From UBA4582 sp047630175 (lineage in GTDB: Bacteria > Pseudomonadota > Gammaproteobacteria > Pseudomonadales > Azotimanducaceae): a stretch of 21,948 bases of DNA. The notes under the pieces were generated by a model. It was given only the letters and a program-made list of their open reading frames with translations, had not been told where the DNA came from and searched no databases. Where the stretch lies: NCBI GenBank assembly GCA_047630175.1, contig JBLHVI010000048.1, positions 1-21,948 of the forward strand, in the 5' to 3' direction. The number at the start of each line of letters is the position of its first letter. Position 1 is the stretch's first letter. Both the position numbers and the translations under genes were made by a program. Shown here in pieces: positions 7,658 through 15,794 of the stretch.

Positions 7658-8068
7658 TCAAACAACGCGGCGCTCGAACTCTGCGATAGCCCCTTCATTG
7701 ATGCTGGCGTCGCGAGCTTGCATTAATCCGCCGGCATCGAATATCCAATTTTCGTTACCATAGGCACGAAACCACTGACCCTTAACGTCGTGATATTCAT
7801 ATTCAAAATGCACCGCGATACGATTATCGTTGAACGTAAACAACTTTTTTTTCAATCGGTATGCCAACTCTCGCTGCCACTTACGGGTTAGCAACTCAGC
7901 AATAGCCCCCCTCCCCCGCACAAACTCACTTCGGTTACGCCACTCGGCGTTTTCTGTATAGGCTTGAGCAATCTGCTGGGGGTTCTTGCCATTCCACAAA
8001 TCTTCAGCGCGCTGCACCTTCTCTTGGGCCGAGGCGAGACTAAAGGGTGGTTTAATAACTGAGGACAT
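7658..8068 (-). CDS. DUF1348 / NTF2-like protein
   Basis: The 136-residue product matches the DUF1348 family of NTF2/SnoaL fold. Signs are AQEKVQRAEDLWNGKNP, YTENAEWRNRSEFVRGR, LTRKWQRELAYRLKKKLF, and the RAYGNENWIFD plus ARDASINE segments. Homologues are small one-domain proteins whose function is not established; many sit beside TetR regulators or glutathione-linked genes. I place the start at ATG 8068 because GGAG lies seven bases upstream; the longer frame would need a TTG at 8086. It heads a minus-strand pair with the GST gene and is divergent from the TetR gene. The dual operator at 8084-8138 lies directly upstream of its ribosome site, so the TetR protein probably represses it. Confidence 0.88.
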   Translation of the reverse strand: MSSVIKPPFSLASAQEKVQRAEDLWNGKNPQQIAQAYTENAEWRNRSEFVRGRGAIAELLTRKWQRELAYRLKKKLFTFNDNRIAVHFEYEYHDVKGQWFRAYGNENWIFDAGGLMQARDASINEGAIAEFERRVV

Positions 8069-8083
8069 CACGCTGCTCCAAAT

Positions 8084-8138
8084 CAAGGTAAACCGTTCGG
8101 TCTACTTGGATTGAAGATATACCGATCGGTTTACCTTG
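8084..8138. promoter_or_regulatory. Dual TetR operator in a divergent promoter region
   Basis: Two near-identical palindromes are present: TAAACCGTTCGGTCTAC (8089-8105) and TATACCGATCGGTTTAC (8118-8134). They share the core ACCGNTCGGT, with centres 29 bases apart. CAAGGTAAACCG (8084-8095) and CGGTTTACCTTG (8127-8138) are also a perfect 12-base inverted repeat that frames the region. The left site overlaps the DUF1348 leader, and the right site lies upstream of the TetR gene. This is a typical arrangement for repression of a divergent operon plus autoregulation, and the strongest regulatory signal in the window. Confidence 0.8.
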
Positions 8139-8304
8139 TCAAGGCGGTTGTGTGTTTTTTTCGGCTGCCGACTATTGCAGTCGGTTATCGAGTCGAGAAG
8201 CCAGTTTTGGCGTTCACTATCCATTTTTCGACAAGCAGTTATCGCAATACCTAAGGTTTAATGTAAACTACTCGGTGTATCAAAATCCTGGCCTTGGAGC
8301 CAAT

Positions 8305-8871
8305 ATGCCCGCTCTATCGAAAAGAGATGTGATCGTTTCCCAAGCGTTAAAGCTGTTTTATCGCGATGGATTTAATTCAACGGGTGTAGAACGCATTATT
8401 AAGGAAGCTGGGGTCTCAAAAAAAACCCTGTACAACCACTTCAAGTCAAAGAACGAGCTTGTATTGGCGACACTGCGCAAACGCGACGAGCTGTTTAGAA
8501 ATAACCTCATGCGCGAAACTGAACGACGCGCAAGCGTTCCACGAGACCGACTGCTCGCCATTTTTGATGTCCACCATCAGTGGTTTCAAGAGAAAGAATT
8601 CTCAGGCTGTATGTTTATAAATGCCTCGGCAGAATTTTCGTCCCACGATGACCCCTGCCATATGATTAGCGCTGAACACAAGCGACTGGTGCGTGAGTAT
8701 ATTCGCGGACAAGCAGAGCAAGCTGGCGCTAGAGATCCAGACACGCTGGCCAAACAGTTGAATCTGTTACTAGAGGGTGCGATTGTTGATGCGCATGTTA
8801 GCGGTAATAAAAATTCTGCACTGACGGCAAAAGACATGGCCGTTGTGTTTATTGAAAGGTCGCTTGATTAG
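8305..8871 (+). CDS. TetR/AcrR-family transcriptional repressor
   Basis: From ATG 8305, preceded by TTGGAGC, the product is 188 residues. The N-terminal helix-turn-helix spans about residues 8-52, with LKLFYRDGFNSTGVERI and AGVSKKTLYNHFKSKNELV typical of TetR proteins. The C-terminal ligand and dimer domain contains GCMFINASAEF (about 101-111), a phrase common in the AcrR branch. Cys102 and Cys118 could react with electrophiles, as in NemR, but that is inference. An upstream in-frame extension reaches 8152, but it has no family resemblance and would run close to the operator, so I reject it. The remaining 166 bases between the operator and the ATG form a long leader with no other feature I can see. 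Likely targets are its own gene and the divergent DUF1348-GST genes. Confidence 0.92.
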   Translation: MPALSKRDVIVSQALKLFYRDGFNSTGVERIIKEAGVSKKTLYNHFKSKNELVLATLRKRDELFRNNLMRETERRASVPRDRLLAIFDVHHQWFQEKEFSGCMFINASAEFSSHDDPCHMISAEHKRLVREYIRGQAEQAGARDPDTLAKQLNLLLEGAIVDAHVSGNKNSALTAKDMAVVFIERSLD

Positions 8872-8963
8872 CGGGTTTTGAGAGATAAAGCTGATGTGCC
8901 TCGCAGGCGAGATAGCTTAGAGGTGTTCATCGATGACGATTGGGCCCATCTGGCACTGTGAAT

Positions 8964-8991
8964 TTGATGCACAATTCGCTTAGACTCTAAT
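8964..8991 (+). promoter_or_regulatory. Candidate sigma-70 promoter of the enoyl-CoA hydratase-family gene
   Basis: TTGATG (8964-8969) and TCTAAT (8986-8991) are separated by 16 bases and lie about 40 bases upstream of the ATG at 9034. They match the sigma-70 consensus at four and five of six positions. It is the best promoter-like pair in the gap after the TetR gene. Confidence 0.35.
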
Positions 8992-9033
8992 CAACAGACT
9001 TGACACATTTGACCTAAAGAAAGGAAAGCACCC

Positions 9034-9774
9034 ATGACTGAAGCGCTGGTATTGCGGGAAAACAAAAACGGCACGGCGTTTCTTACGCTCAATCGACCTG
9101 ACAAGCTGAATGCGCTAACGGTAAGTATGTTCGAAGAATTGCGCCGCCACGTTCAACAAATTGATCGCGACGACGCCGTCAAATGCGTCGTTATTTCGGG
9201 CGCTGGCAAATGTTTTTCCGCCGGACACGATCTTGCTGATATCGCATCTGGCGAGCGTGTGCCATCACGCGGCTGGCACTCTGAGACACTGCGTATGATG
9301 GAGCGATTAGCAAAACCTGTGATTGCCGCGGTACATGGGCATTGCTACACAGGCGCGTTAGAAGTTGCATTGGCAGCAGATTTTATCGTTGCTGCAGAGA
9401 GCGCTAAATTTGCTGATACACATTCAAAATGGGCACTCACGCCGGTCTGGGGCATGAGCCAACGTTTGCCAAGACGGGTTGGCGTTGCCACCGCAAAACG
9501 CATGATGTTTACCGCTGCGACCTACTCGGCTGCAGATGCCCTTGAAATGGGATTAGCGGAATTGGTTTTACCCGCTGACAGCTTTATGCCTGCGGTAGAA
9601 GCTTTTTGCGAACAAATCTGCGCTAACTCATCTTTCTCTCACGCGGCTAACAAGCGCTTGTTAGAGGCGACTGATGGCGGATCAATGGATGGTGGACTGC
9701 AGTGGGAGATCTTTATGAGCGAAGGCCATGGACCTGATATGGCAGCACGAATCGGTGCATTTACAAAAAAATAG
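9034..9774 (+). CDS. Enoyl-CoA hydratase/isomerase (crotonase) family protein, non-canonical active site
   Basis: The 246-residue protein is a crotonase-fold enzyme. LNRPDKLNAL (about residues 19-28), the oxyanion-hole strand FSAGHDL (61-67) and the second oxyanion segment GHCYTGALE (102-110) are present. The first catalytic Glu (Glu110, the Glu144 position of rat enoyl-CoA hydratase) is kept. The second is not: the usual QPE is replaced by DTH in KFADTHSKW, so His130 sits at the Glu164 position. It may therefore be an isomerase, a hydrolase or another crotonase reaction rather than a beta-oxidation hydratase. An AAAGGA site precedes the ATG. It stands alone between the TetR and HD-GYP genes, so context gives no pathway. 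Confidence 0.88.
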   Translation: MTEALVLRENKNGTAFLTLNRPDKLNALTVSMFEELRRHVQQIDRDDAVKCVVISGAGKCFSAGHDLADIASGERVPSRGWHSETLRMMERLAKPVIAAVHGHCYTGALEVALAADFIVAAESAKFADTHSKWALTPVWGMSQRLPRRVGVATAKRMMFTAATYSAADALEMGLAELVLPADSFMPAVEAFCEQICANSSFSHAANKRLLEATDGGSMDGGLQWEIFMSEGHGPDMAARIGAFTKK

Positions 9775-9778
9775 ACCG

Positions 9779-9800
9779 TCCTTGGCAATAGCGCCAAGGA
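9779..9800. terminator. Hairpin between convergent genes
   Basis: TCCTTGGC (9779-9786) and GCCAAGGA (9793-9800) form an eight-base-pair stem with a six-base loop, in the 34-base gap between the convergent crotonase and HD-GYP genes. On the minus strand a run of seven T follows seven bases after the stem. On the plus strand no T-run follows. It most likely terminates the HD-GYP transcript. Confidence 0.55.
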
Positions 9801-9808
9801 GGTCGCGT

Positions 9809-11008
9809 TCAATCCTCAAGCCAGAATTCTTGAAGATTCCTAAACCCCCAGTCTGCAGCATCTTCTACACCGACTATTCGATCTCGCTCTGTGGCTGCCG
9901 CCAAATCGATAATATCAACAGGAATGCTTTGTTTTAGTTTTAATGAAAAGAACACTTTAACTTTAGGTGTTAACAATTTGCTCTTACCAGGCTCAACAAC
10001 TATGCCCAATTTATCGGAAGCTAGCCGAACCAACGAACCTACTGGATAGATTCCAACGCTTCTAACAAATGAGTGAAAAAGCTTCTTATCGAAATGACCT
10101 TCCCAATTGGCCATCCGCTTTACTGACAAAGCCGGATCCCAGCCCTCCTTATAAGGCCGGATTGATGTAATAGCGTCGTAAACATCGCAAATTGCTCCCA
10201 TTCGAGCAAAGCTTGAAATACCGTTGCCGCTGAGCCGATGAGGATAACCTAAGCCGTTTACTTTCTCGTGATGATGCAAGGTTATATCCAGCGCAATAGA
10301 CCCGGCACTGCTACCCTCTAATAATAAACCATGGCCTTTTTCTGGATGAGACTTCATGATGTTGAATTCGGTGTCCGTTAATTTCCCAGGTTTATTTAGC
10401 ACATCAATGGGCATCAAAGCCTTACCTAGGTCGTGAACCAGCCCGCCCATACCGACCGCCGCCACCTCACTTTTGCTCATGCCCATCTCTTTTCCGAGCG
10501 CTATCATTAACGCGCAGACAGCAACTGAGTGCATGTAAGTGTAGTCGTCTTGCGTTTTCAGCCGTGCAACGTTGATCAGGGCATGTGGGTTTCTCCAGAC
10601 ACTCGCCGCAATTTCTTGGACAAGCGGCTCGGCGTCTTCAATATTGACCGCCTCCCCCATCCGCGCCTCTCTAAACATGGATGACACAGCCTCTTTTGAT
10701 GACTCGCAGATTTGTCTGGCCCTCGCGATCTCCTCCCTAATTGAAATTTTCGGTTTGATGGACACTATTTTTTTGGTTGGCATCTTAGGCGGAGCCGGCT
10801 CTGGTTCTGGTTCTTCAACCGGAAGATCATGGCCCTTTGCCGTGTTAATCCAAACGCCTTTGCTACCACTGGCCAGAATCGAATTAATTTCTTTTTGCGA
10901 TTTAAGCATAAAAGAGCTGCGCCAAAAGGGATGGTCTTGCCAATTCCCGTTAAGCTTCTCGACATACATGCCTGGCACCAACTCAGTTGCTAGAATTTCT
11001 TTGATCAT
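9809..11008 (-). CDS. HD-GYP domain protein with N-terminal DUF3391 (c-di-GMP phosphodiesterase)
   Basis: The 399-residue protein (from ATG 11008) begins with a DUF3391 domain (about residues 1-95) containing LVPGMYVEKL and GVWINTAKG. A low-complexity Glu-Pro linker follows (about 63-75). The HD-GYP domain spans about 140-315. Metal and catalytic positions are intact: HSVAV, VHDLGK (HD pair), a His in MKSHPEKGH, and HHEKVNGLGYP, which matches HHExxxGxGYP. The protein should hydrolyse cyclic di-GMP to pGpG or GMP and so favour motility over attachment. It has no membrane segment and no receiver domain. An in-frame TTG at 11014 is an alternative start; neither has a good ribosome site. A chemotaxis receptor is divergent about 400 bases upstream, which fits a motility role. 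Confidence 0.92.
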   Translation of the reverse strand: MIKEILATELVPGMYVEKLNGNWQDHPFWRSSFMLKSQKEINSILASGSKGVWINTAKGHDLPVEEPEPEPAPPKMPTKKIVSIKPKISIREEIARARQICESSKEAVSSMFREARMGEAVNIEDAEPLVQEIAASVWRNPHALINVARLKTQDDYTYMHSVAVCALMIALGKEMGMSKSEVAAVGMGGLVHDLGKALMPIDVLNKPGKLTDTEFNIMKSHPEKGHGLLLEGSSAGSIALDITLHHHEKVNGLGYPHRLSGNGISSFARMGAICDVYDAITSIRPYKEGWDPALSVKRMANWEGHFDKKLFHSFVRSVGIYPVGSLVRLASDKLGIVVEPGKSKLLTPKVKVFFSLKLKQSIPVDIIDLAAATERDRIVGVEDAADWGFRNLQEFWLED

Positions 11009-11408
11009 ATTCAAAACAACTAGAAGATTTAGCTTAACTATAGCAGGTGATTACGAGGGGATTGTTAACACCTCATCATTAAAACGTTGGATCAAATGTC
11101 TATATCGTCTCGCCGTCAGAGTCCACCGCCACACGCAACCTGAACAAACATGATACCCGCACCCTATTAAACACATCACTCATAAAAGCGGTTATCCACG
11201 CATACATGCAACTTGCTGAAGGGATTCATTTCGCCTTGGTGCATTCACCTAAATACTTGGCCGCTAAGCACAAGACGTCGTAGAGACGGATTAAAGTGCG
11301 CCAATCATGCTCAACGTACCGCATGGCGGGCTATGCCGACAATCACTCACAGCAACTTATTCCGTCAGCCTTAGCGAGGCAACGTATTAAAAGCGCTGTC
11401 CCCGAGCA
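11009..11408. other. 400-base divergent intergenic region without a recognised gene
   Basis: This gap lies between the divergent HD-GYP and chemotaxis-receptor genes and must hold both promoters. Reading it on both strands I find no convincing coding sequence, no strong terminator and no clear sigma-70 or flagellar sigma-28 promoter. Confidence 0.5.
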
Positions 11409-13469
11409 ATGGATAAATTAGTTTCGTGTGAAGTTCAAGATCACAACTATTCTATATCTATGATCAAAAACCTCGATGACATCATGAGGAAAACTGTTGT
11501 GCATAATTTTCTATCCCAATTCAAGCTATCTAGCGTCCTCTGGATCACGAGCATTGTCGTTGCGAGCCTGTGCTCAGCGCTCGCAGCCCCACTACTACTC
11601 GGCCTAGCCGGCGACCTTGCCGCCGCCACGGCAAAGAAACAAGACAGCACGGGCGTTGATCTTATTCGACCGCTGACGAAAAATATTGCCGTTCATCGTA
11701 GGCTCACCGACCGCATACGCAATGGCGACGTGTCTCCAAGAGCAAAACGCCAGACAATAGCGACGCAGGTAAATAGCACGCTCGCAGCGCTCAAAGATCA
11801 CTACAGCGATCGTCCAGCGATGGTTAACTGGCTCAATACGATTGAAAATAATTGGTCCGACCTACAATTTGAGGCCGACGACCCCGCGCAAAACGCGCGC
11901 AAGATATTCGGCCGACACTCAATGCTTATCAGCCAGATTTTACGCCAAGCTGAGCGGCTGACGAACGGCGCAGATGATAAATTGCTGTCTGCATACGCCA
12001 CGTTACGCGCTGATTTTCTTAGCATGTCGGAATTAACAAGGCAGATACGAGAACTTGGTGCCGGCTACATCGGCTCAAGGGGTGAAGATGCTAGCGCCAC
12101 TGGTGATTTACGCGTTCTCTCTGAGTTGCTGTCAAGCCGGGCTCTCAGTGCGCAACAGCTAAGCGGTCAACTCAGGACACTTGGTCTCGATCAAATCGCC
12201 TTAGCGACAGACAACACTAACCTGCGTACCGACCGCTACTTGGCGACTTTAGAGACGGTGCTATTAGATCACGGGCAGTTTAATGATGAACAATACACTG
12301 ATGAAGGGAGCAAGTTGATCGGCGCACTGGATGAGGCGACAGAGATGGCATCTAGCGCTTTAACGCAAGCCCTAGACAACCGGATGCAAAACTCAAAGAA
12401 CCAAGCATGGCTGATAGGCGGGATCGCTAGTTTCTTTATCATCGCCATTACCGTTGCATTTTCCTTTGTGGTGAGTCACATCAATCGTCAGATCGGGATC
12501 ATCGGAGGGGACATAAGTCGTGCTGCCCGCGGGGACCTTGTCATTATCGCGAGGTCAAAGGGCAAAGATGAGTTTGCCGACCTTAGATCGCATTTTCATA
12601 CAGCCATGGGAGTCGTGTCCGGACTGATTAGTAACATTCGTGGTGCAGAAGAGAACTTGGGTGCTTATATGCGATTTTTCATTAGTAACGTCGAACAATG
12701 CGAGCAACAAGTACAGCAGCAGAGCCAAGACTTGGCACACATCGCTATGAATAGCCTTGAGCTTGGCGAAGACAGTGCGAATTTGTACGCCGAAGCAGTA
12801 TCACTCAACGCGGCTTTTGATCAAACCAATGAGTCATCTGTGGCCGCCCGCACTGCATCGTTAGAGAGCGTGCAACACATTAAAATACTGCATGGTTCCA
12901 TCATCACCGCTGTTGAAGATATGAGCGTACTCATTGAAAGGAGCAAAGAGATTGATGCTATGGTTGGCGTTATTCAGTCAATCGCTGAACAAACAAACTT
13001 GCTTGCCCTGAATGCTGCCATTGAGGCAGCACGAGCAGGAGAACAAGGACGAGGGTTTGCGGTGGTCGCAGATGAAGTCAGAACACTGGCGAGCCGCACC
13101 CAATCGTCGACCGCGGAGATAAGAGGTATTGTCAATAATCTACAAAAGGAATTTAAAGTGATGTCAGCTGCGGTCTCTAGTAATGCAGACGCGGTCGCCG
13201 GTGCTGTAGAGCAGGCGCAGAGAGCGAGACACCAGTGCGAATACATTGTCGAGCAAGTCATGACGCTATCCAGCGTCGGAACACGCATCAGCGAGATATC
13301 GGAGAAACAAAAAGCCGACTCGCTACATATCGCGCACAGCATCAATAATCTAAAAGAATCTCGCCAAACCGTGCATGCTACTTTGGAAGAAGCCAAGCGT
13401 AATTCCAAAGATGTCGTTGGAACCCTCACCACCTTGAGCGGTGCAACGGCACAGTTCACGTTGAGTTAA
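11409..13469 (+). CDS. Methyl-accepting chemotaxis protein
   Basis: The frame encodes 686 residues. A first membrane helix (about 41-67) and a second (about 333-356) enclose a roughly 265-residue periplasmic sensor, mostly helical and of no family I recognise. A HAMP-like linker follows (about 357-410). The cytoplasmic signalling domain has the conserved hairpin tip (about 524-565), including IAEQTNLLALNAAIEAARAGE and GRGFAVVADEVR, which bind CheA and CheW. The C-terminus has no CheR-docking pentapeptide. No ribosome site marks ATG 11409. ATG 11484 (residue 26) would leave a more normal cytoplasmic tail before the first helix and may be the true start. The divergent neighbour is a c-di-GMP phosphodiesterase, so both may act on motility. 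The ligand is unknown. Confidence 0.92.
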   Translation: MDKLVSCEVQDHNYSISMIKNLDDIMRKTVVHNFLSQFKLSSVLWITSIVVASLCSALAAPLLLGLAGDLAAATAKKQDSTGVDLIRPLTKNIAVHRRLTDRIRNGDVSPRAKRQTIATQVNSTLAALKDHYSDRPAMVNWLNTIENNWSDLQFEADDPAQNARKIFGRHSMLISQILRQAERLTNGADDKLLSAYATLRADFLSMSELTRQIRELGAGYIGSRGEDASATGDLRVLSELLSSRALSAQQLSGQLRTLGLDQIALATDNTNLRTDRYLATLETVLLDHGQFNDEQYTDEGSKLIGALDEATEMASSALTQALDNRMQNSKNQAWLIGGIASFFIIAITVAFSFVVSHINRQIGIIGGDISRAARGDLVIIARSKGKDEFADLRSHFHTAMGVVSGLISNIRGAEENLGAYMRFFISNVEQCEQQVQQQSQDLAHIAMNSLELGEDSANLYAEAVSLNAAFDQTNESSVAARTASLESVQHIKILHGSIITAVEDMSVLIERSKEIDAMVGVIQSIAEQTNLLALNAAIEAARAGEQGRGFAVVADEVRTLASRTQSSTAEIRGIVNNLQKEFKVMSAAVSSNADAVAGAVEQAQRARHQCEYIVEQVMTLSSVGTRISEISEKQKADSLHIAHSINNLKESRQTVHATLEEAKRNSKDVVGTLTTLSGATAQFTLS

Positions 13470-13533
13470 TTGACCCTACCGAAATACTCACCCGGCTTAG
13501 AGCAAGCTGAATAAAACGTCACGATAAACAACA

Positions 13534-13980
13534 TTAACGCAGTGAGCTTGTACCCCATAGCTTAGAGTAGGCTTTACAATGCAGGACCAGCATTTGATAG
13601 TTGTCTAGATCTGTTCCTATAGGAATCGCGATACGTGACGAACCTTCGAACTGACTGAGCAAGCCGAGAGACAACGCGTCGGTTGCGGCATTATTCCCAG
13701 TAAGCGCATTACCTGCACTCGGTGACAGAAAAACTTTGACATCGGGCCCTTCTTTCGCCGAAAAATTATCGGCGAAATCAAGAAAATACTGCCCCCCTTC
13801 TTCGACTATGTTCCAATCACCTTGGGCAGAGCGTTTGCCCCAAGATGAAAACGCATTATCTACACTTCCCTGATAGATCTGTGACGTATCGGCATAGCTA
13901 GAAAATGCGGCAACGCTAAACAGCACCGTCAGTAGAAGACTCATTTGATAAAACCAGTTATTCATCATGAACTTACTCAT
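13534..13980 (-). CDS. Secreted DM13-domain protein
   Basis: From ATG 13980 the product is 148 residues. An N-terminal signal peptide (hydrophobic core MSLLLTVLFSVAAFSSYA, cleavage likely before Asp-Thr) is followed by one DM13 domain. That domain includes GDWNIVEEGGQYFLDFADNF, PDVKVFLSPS, LLSQFEGSSRIAIP and VLHCKAYSKLWG. DM13 is a small beta domain with a conserved Cys, proposed to take part in redox or electron transfer at the cell surface; direct evidence is limited. Nearby ATGs at 13968, 13965 and 13944 are also possible starts, since none has a clear ribosome site. All keep the signal peptide core except perhaps the last. The gene is convergent with the chemotaxis receptor. A lone DM13 with signal peptide is usual for marine gammaproteobacteria. 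Confidence 0.8.
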   Translation of the reverse strand: MSKFMMNNWFYQMSLLLTVLFSVAAFSSYADTSQIYQGSVDNAFSSWGKRSAQGDWNIVEEGGQYFLDFADNFSAKEGPDVKVFLSPSAGNALTGNNAATDALSLGLLSQFEGSSRIAIPIGTDLDNYQMLVLHCKAYSKLWGTSSLR

Positions 13981-14286
13981 TGCTACAGGCAGAAACTCAG
14001 ACAACCCGTATCCTATAAGTTCAATAGCGGCGTAGAGAAAACAACTAGGTACAAAGACTCGCGTTTGAAACGAGGTCAACGTACATTACCAACGACCCAT
14101 ATAGGGCAGCTATAACAGTTGCCCCTAGGCTCATAGAGCCGCACGGGCAGCGCCCCTTAAAGATGACACTCTTCAACAGCATTAACCAACATATTTCCTC
14201 TGTTTGGCCTGATGCCGAGCAATCGGTTTGAGCGTCGCCGACTGGCGGATAGAAAAAACCAGACAGCTGATCGGATTACAGCCCGA
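13981..14286. other. Intergenic region upstream of the DM13 gene
   Basis: This 306-base gap has no convincing gene. GGGCAGCT (14103-14110) and AGTTGCCC (14116-14123) form an imperfect stem with one mismatch. Close to it, GGCTC and GAGCC flank a three-base loop (about 14128-14140). No T-run follows either, so they are weak candidates for terminating the transglutaminase transcript on the minus strand. Confidence 0.3.
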
Positions 14287-15138
14287 CTAAAGCGCAGTCA
14301 CCCAAACACCTACATCAAGACTCGCACCTGGCAGACCTAGATACGACCCCTCAACCGGGGGTACTGACTCTGGCAGCCTTGCGACGGCCACCGCGATGTG
14401 ATTCATACCTACAACATCACCAACAGTCGGGTCAAATCCCTTCCAGCCAACGCCAGGTAGATAAACCTCTGCCCATGCATGGGTGGCGCCATAATCAATC
14501 GTTGCTCCGCGTGTATTGAGATAACCGCTAACGAAACGTGCAGCAAGCCCTAAGCTGCGAGCCGTCTCCATAAATAAGCAGGCGAAATCACGGCAGGACC
14601 CGGTTTTTCTTGTCAGTGTTTGCAAAGGTGTTTGAACGCCAGGCTCTTCCCGTGCGCTGTAGGCAAAGCTCGCATGGATTCTGCCTGTCAGCCGCTGCAA
14701 CAGCGAATAGGTCTGTAAGCGCTCACCTGCTAGCCAGATACTAGCGAGCCAGCTCGTCATTAAATCCCCGACAGGGCTGTCAGATAGGCATAGGTAAGGC
14801 TTGAGCACAGCAAGGTCCTCGGCGGTATAAGAGAACGGATAGTCGAGCGCGTAGTCAGCAACCAAAAAATCTAGCGGCGTTTCGTCAAAATGCTGGATGA
14901 CCACTTCACTCTCGATCATCAGCTGACCAGTCATGCTATCAAACGTGGCGATAGCCACAGAATTGTCTTCCACGTCTCGCTGCCATCGCAGTGTGGCAGG
15001 CGGCTCTATCTTCAGGCGAGAAGATTCAATCCGCAGTTCATGGCCTACTCTGGGGCGCAGACGCAGCGTGTGCGCTTCGAGTTGGACAGTCGCGGGAAAG
15101 TTATAATAAGTGCGATGAAGTATTTTATAACGTTGCAT
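14287..15138 (-). CDS. Transglutaminase-like cysteine protease family protein
   Basis: From ATG 15138 the product is 283 residues. The N-terminal beta domain (about 1-90, beginning MQRYKILHRTYYNF) is the bacterial transglutaminase-like N-terminal region. The catalytic core (about 140-260) has Cys182 in TGSCRDFA, His220 in GATHAWAEVYLPG and Asp236 in FDPTVG, a full Cys-His-Asp triad. No signal peptide or membrane helix is visible, so it should be cytoplasmic. Members of this family (COG1305) act as cysteine peptidases or amidases, and substrates are usually unknown. In many genomes they sit with alpha-E and circularly permuted ATP-grasp genes, which are absent here, so this copy stands alone. 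The GTG at 15162 is a less likely start because it adds eight residues outside the family pattern. Confidence 0.9.
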   Translation of the reverse strand: MQRYKILHRTYYNFPATVQLEAHTLRLRPRVGHELRIESSRLKIEPPATLRWQRDVEDNSVAIATFDSMTGQLMIESEVVIQHFDETPLDFLVADYALDYPFSYTAEDLAVLKPYLCLSDSPVGDLMTSWLASIWLAGERLQTYSLLQRLTGRIHASFAYSAREEPGVQTPLQTLTRKTGSCRDFACLFMETARSLGLAARFVSGYLNTRGATIDYGATHAWAEVYLPGVGWKGFDPTVGDVVGMNHIAVAVARLPESVPPVEGSYLGLPGASLDVGVWVTAL

Positions 15139-15167
15139 AACAACACATATTACTCGAAACACTGGGC

Positions 15168-15794
15168 GTGCGGCATAGATTAAAAGTACAGGCTCTGTGC
15201 ACTACTACGCAAGTATTTACTCTTGACGCAATTGCCCCAAGATCCGCAAGACCGGCAACACCTTCTCTGCAACACCAGCAACTGGTCGGGTTGCACCAAC
15301 GACGCGTGCTGTTGCTTTCGGCTCTGTTCTTTAGTGTCCTATGGCTATGCGCTTTGAGCGGCTCAAGTACATCTATTGAATCTTTGGTCATGAAGGTATT
15401 TAACCCCACATCTAGTATGATTCAACGAATATGCGAACAACACCAATCAGCCGCCGTGTTGAATCAGGCAAGACCAGCGCCACGGCGCACCTAGGTCGAA
15501 TTAGCTGAGACATGGGCGACTTTAGGATCTGTCGCAACTCGCCCCTATCATCGGCGACATGAGGAGCTGAGGAACCGGTCATTAAAGCAACGCAAAACGT
15601 CCAATTTAGATCAGACCTTAGGTGCGAAAACTAACATTAGTAACTCAAATAGTGAAAAACCTGCTTGCCGACACATCGGCGCTGAAGGTGGCGGGAAAAC
15701 GCATGCAGAATTGCTCAAGGAACCGCTGTCGAACATTGATTATCTAAAAGCAGACAGAAAACTCGTTGAGCGTGTCACGTCGACTGAGTCGTAG
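15168..15794 (+). pseudogene. Possible decayed gene: one frame open for 209 codons except one TAG
   Basis: From a GTG at 15168 the frame is open for 108 codons, meets TAG at 15492-15494, then stays open in the same frame for another 99 codons to TAG at 15792-15794. The first part has one hydrophobic stretch (about residues 46-63, VLLLSALFFSVLWLCAL) that could be a membrane helix. The second part is rich in Lys, Arg and Asn. I recognise no family in either part. It is divergent from the transglutaminase gene. A single nonsense mutation in a real membrane-anchored protein would give this picture, but so could chance, since no ribosome site supports the GTG and codon use looks random in places. 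Confidence 0.25.

Noticed and set aside
8152..8304. N-terminal extension of the TetR frame by 51 codons
   Set aside because: The extension has no family resemblance, lies in the leader after the operators, and ATG 8305 has a good ribosome site with the usual TetR N-terminus.
11192..11200. TTATCCACG, one mismatch from a DnaA box
   Set aside because: A single box with no cluster, no AT-rich unwinding element and no origin-associated genes nearby.
11328..11345. GCCGACAA, resembling a sigma-28 -10 element upstream of the chemotaxis receptor
   Set aside because: No matching -35 element (TAAA) at the required spacing of about 15 bases.
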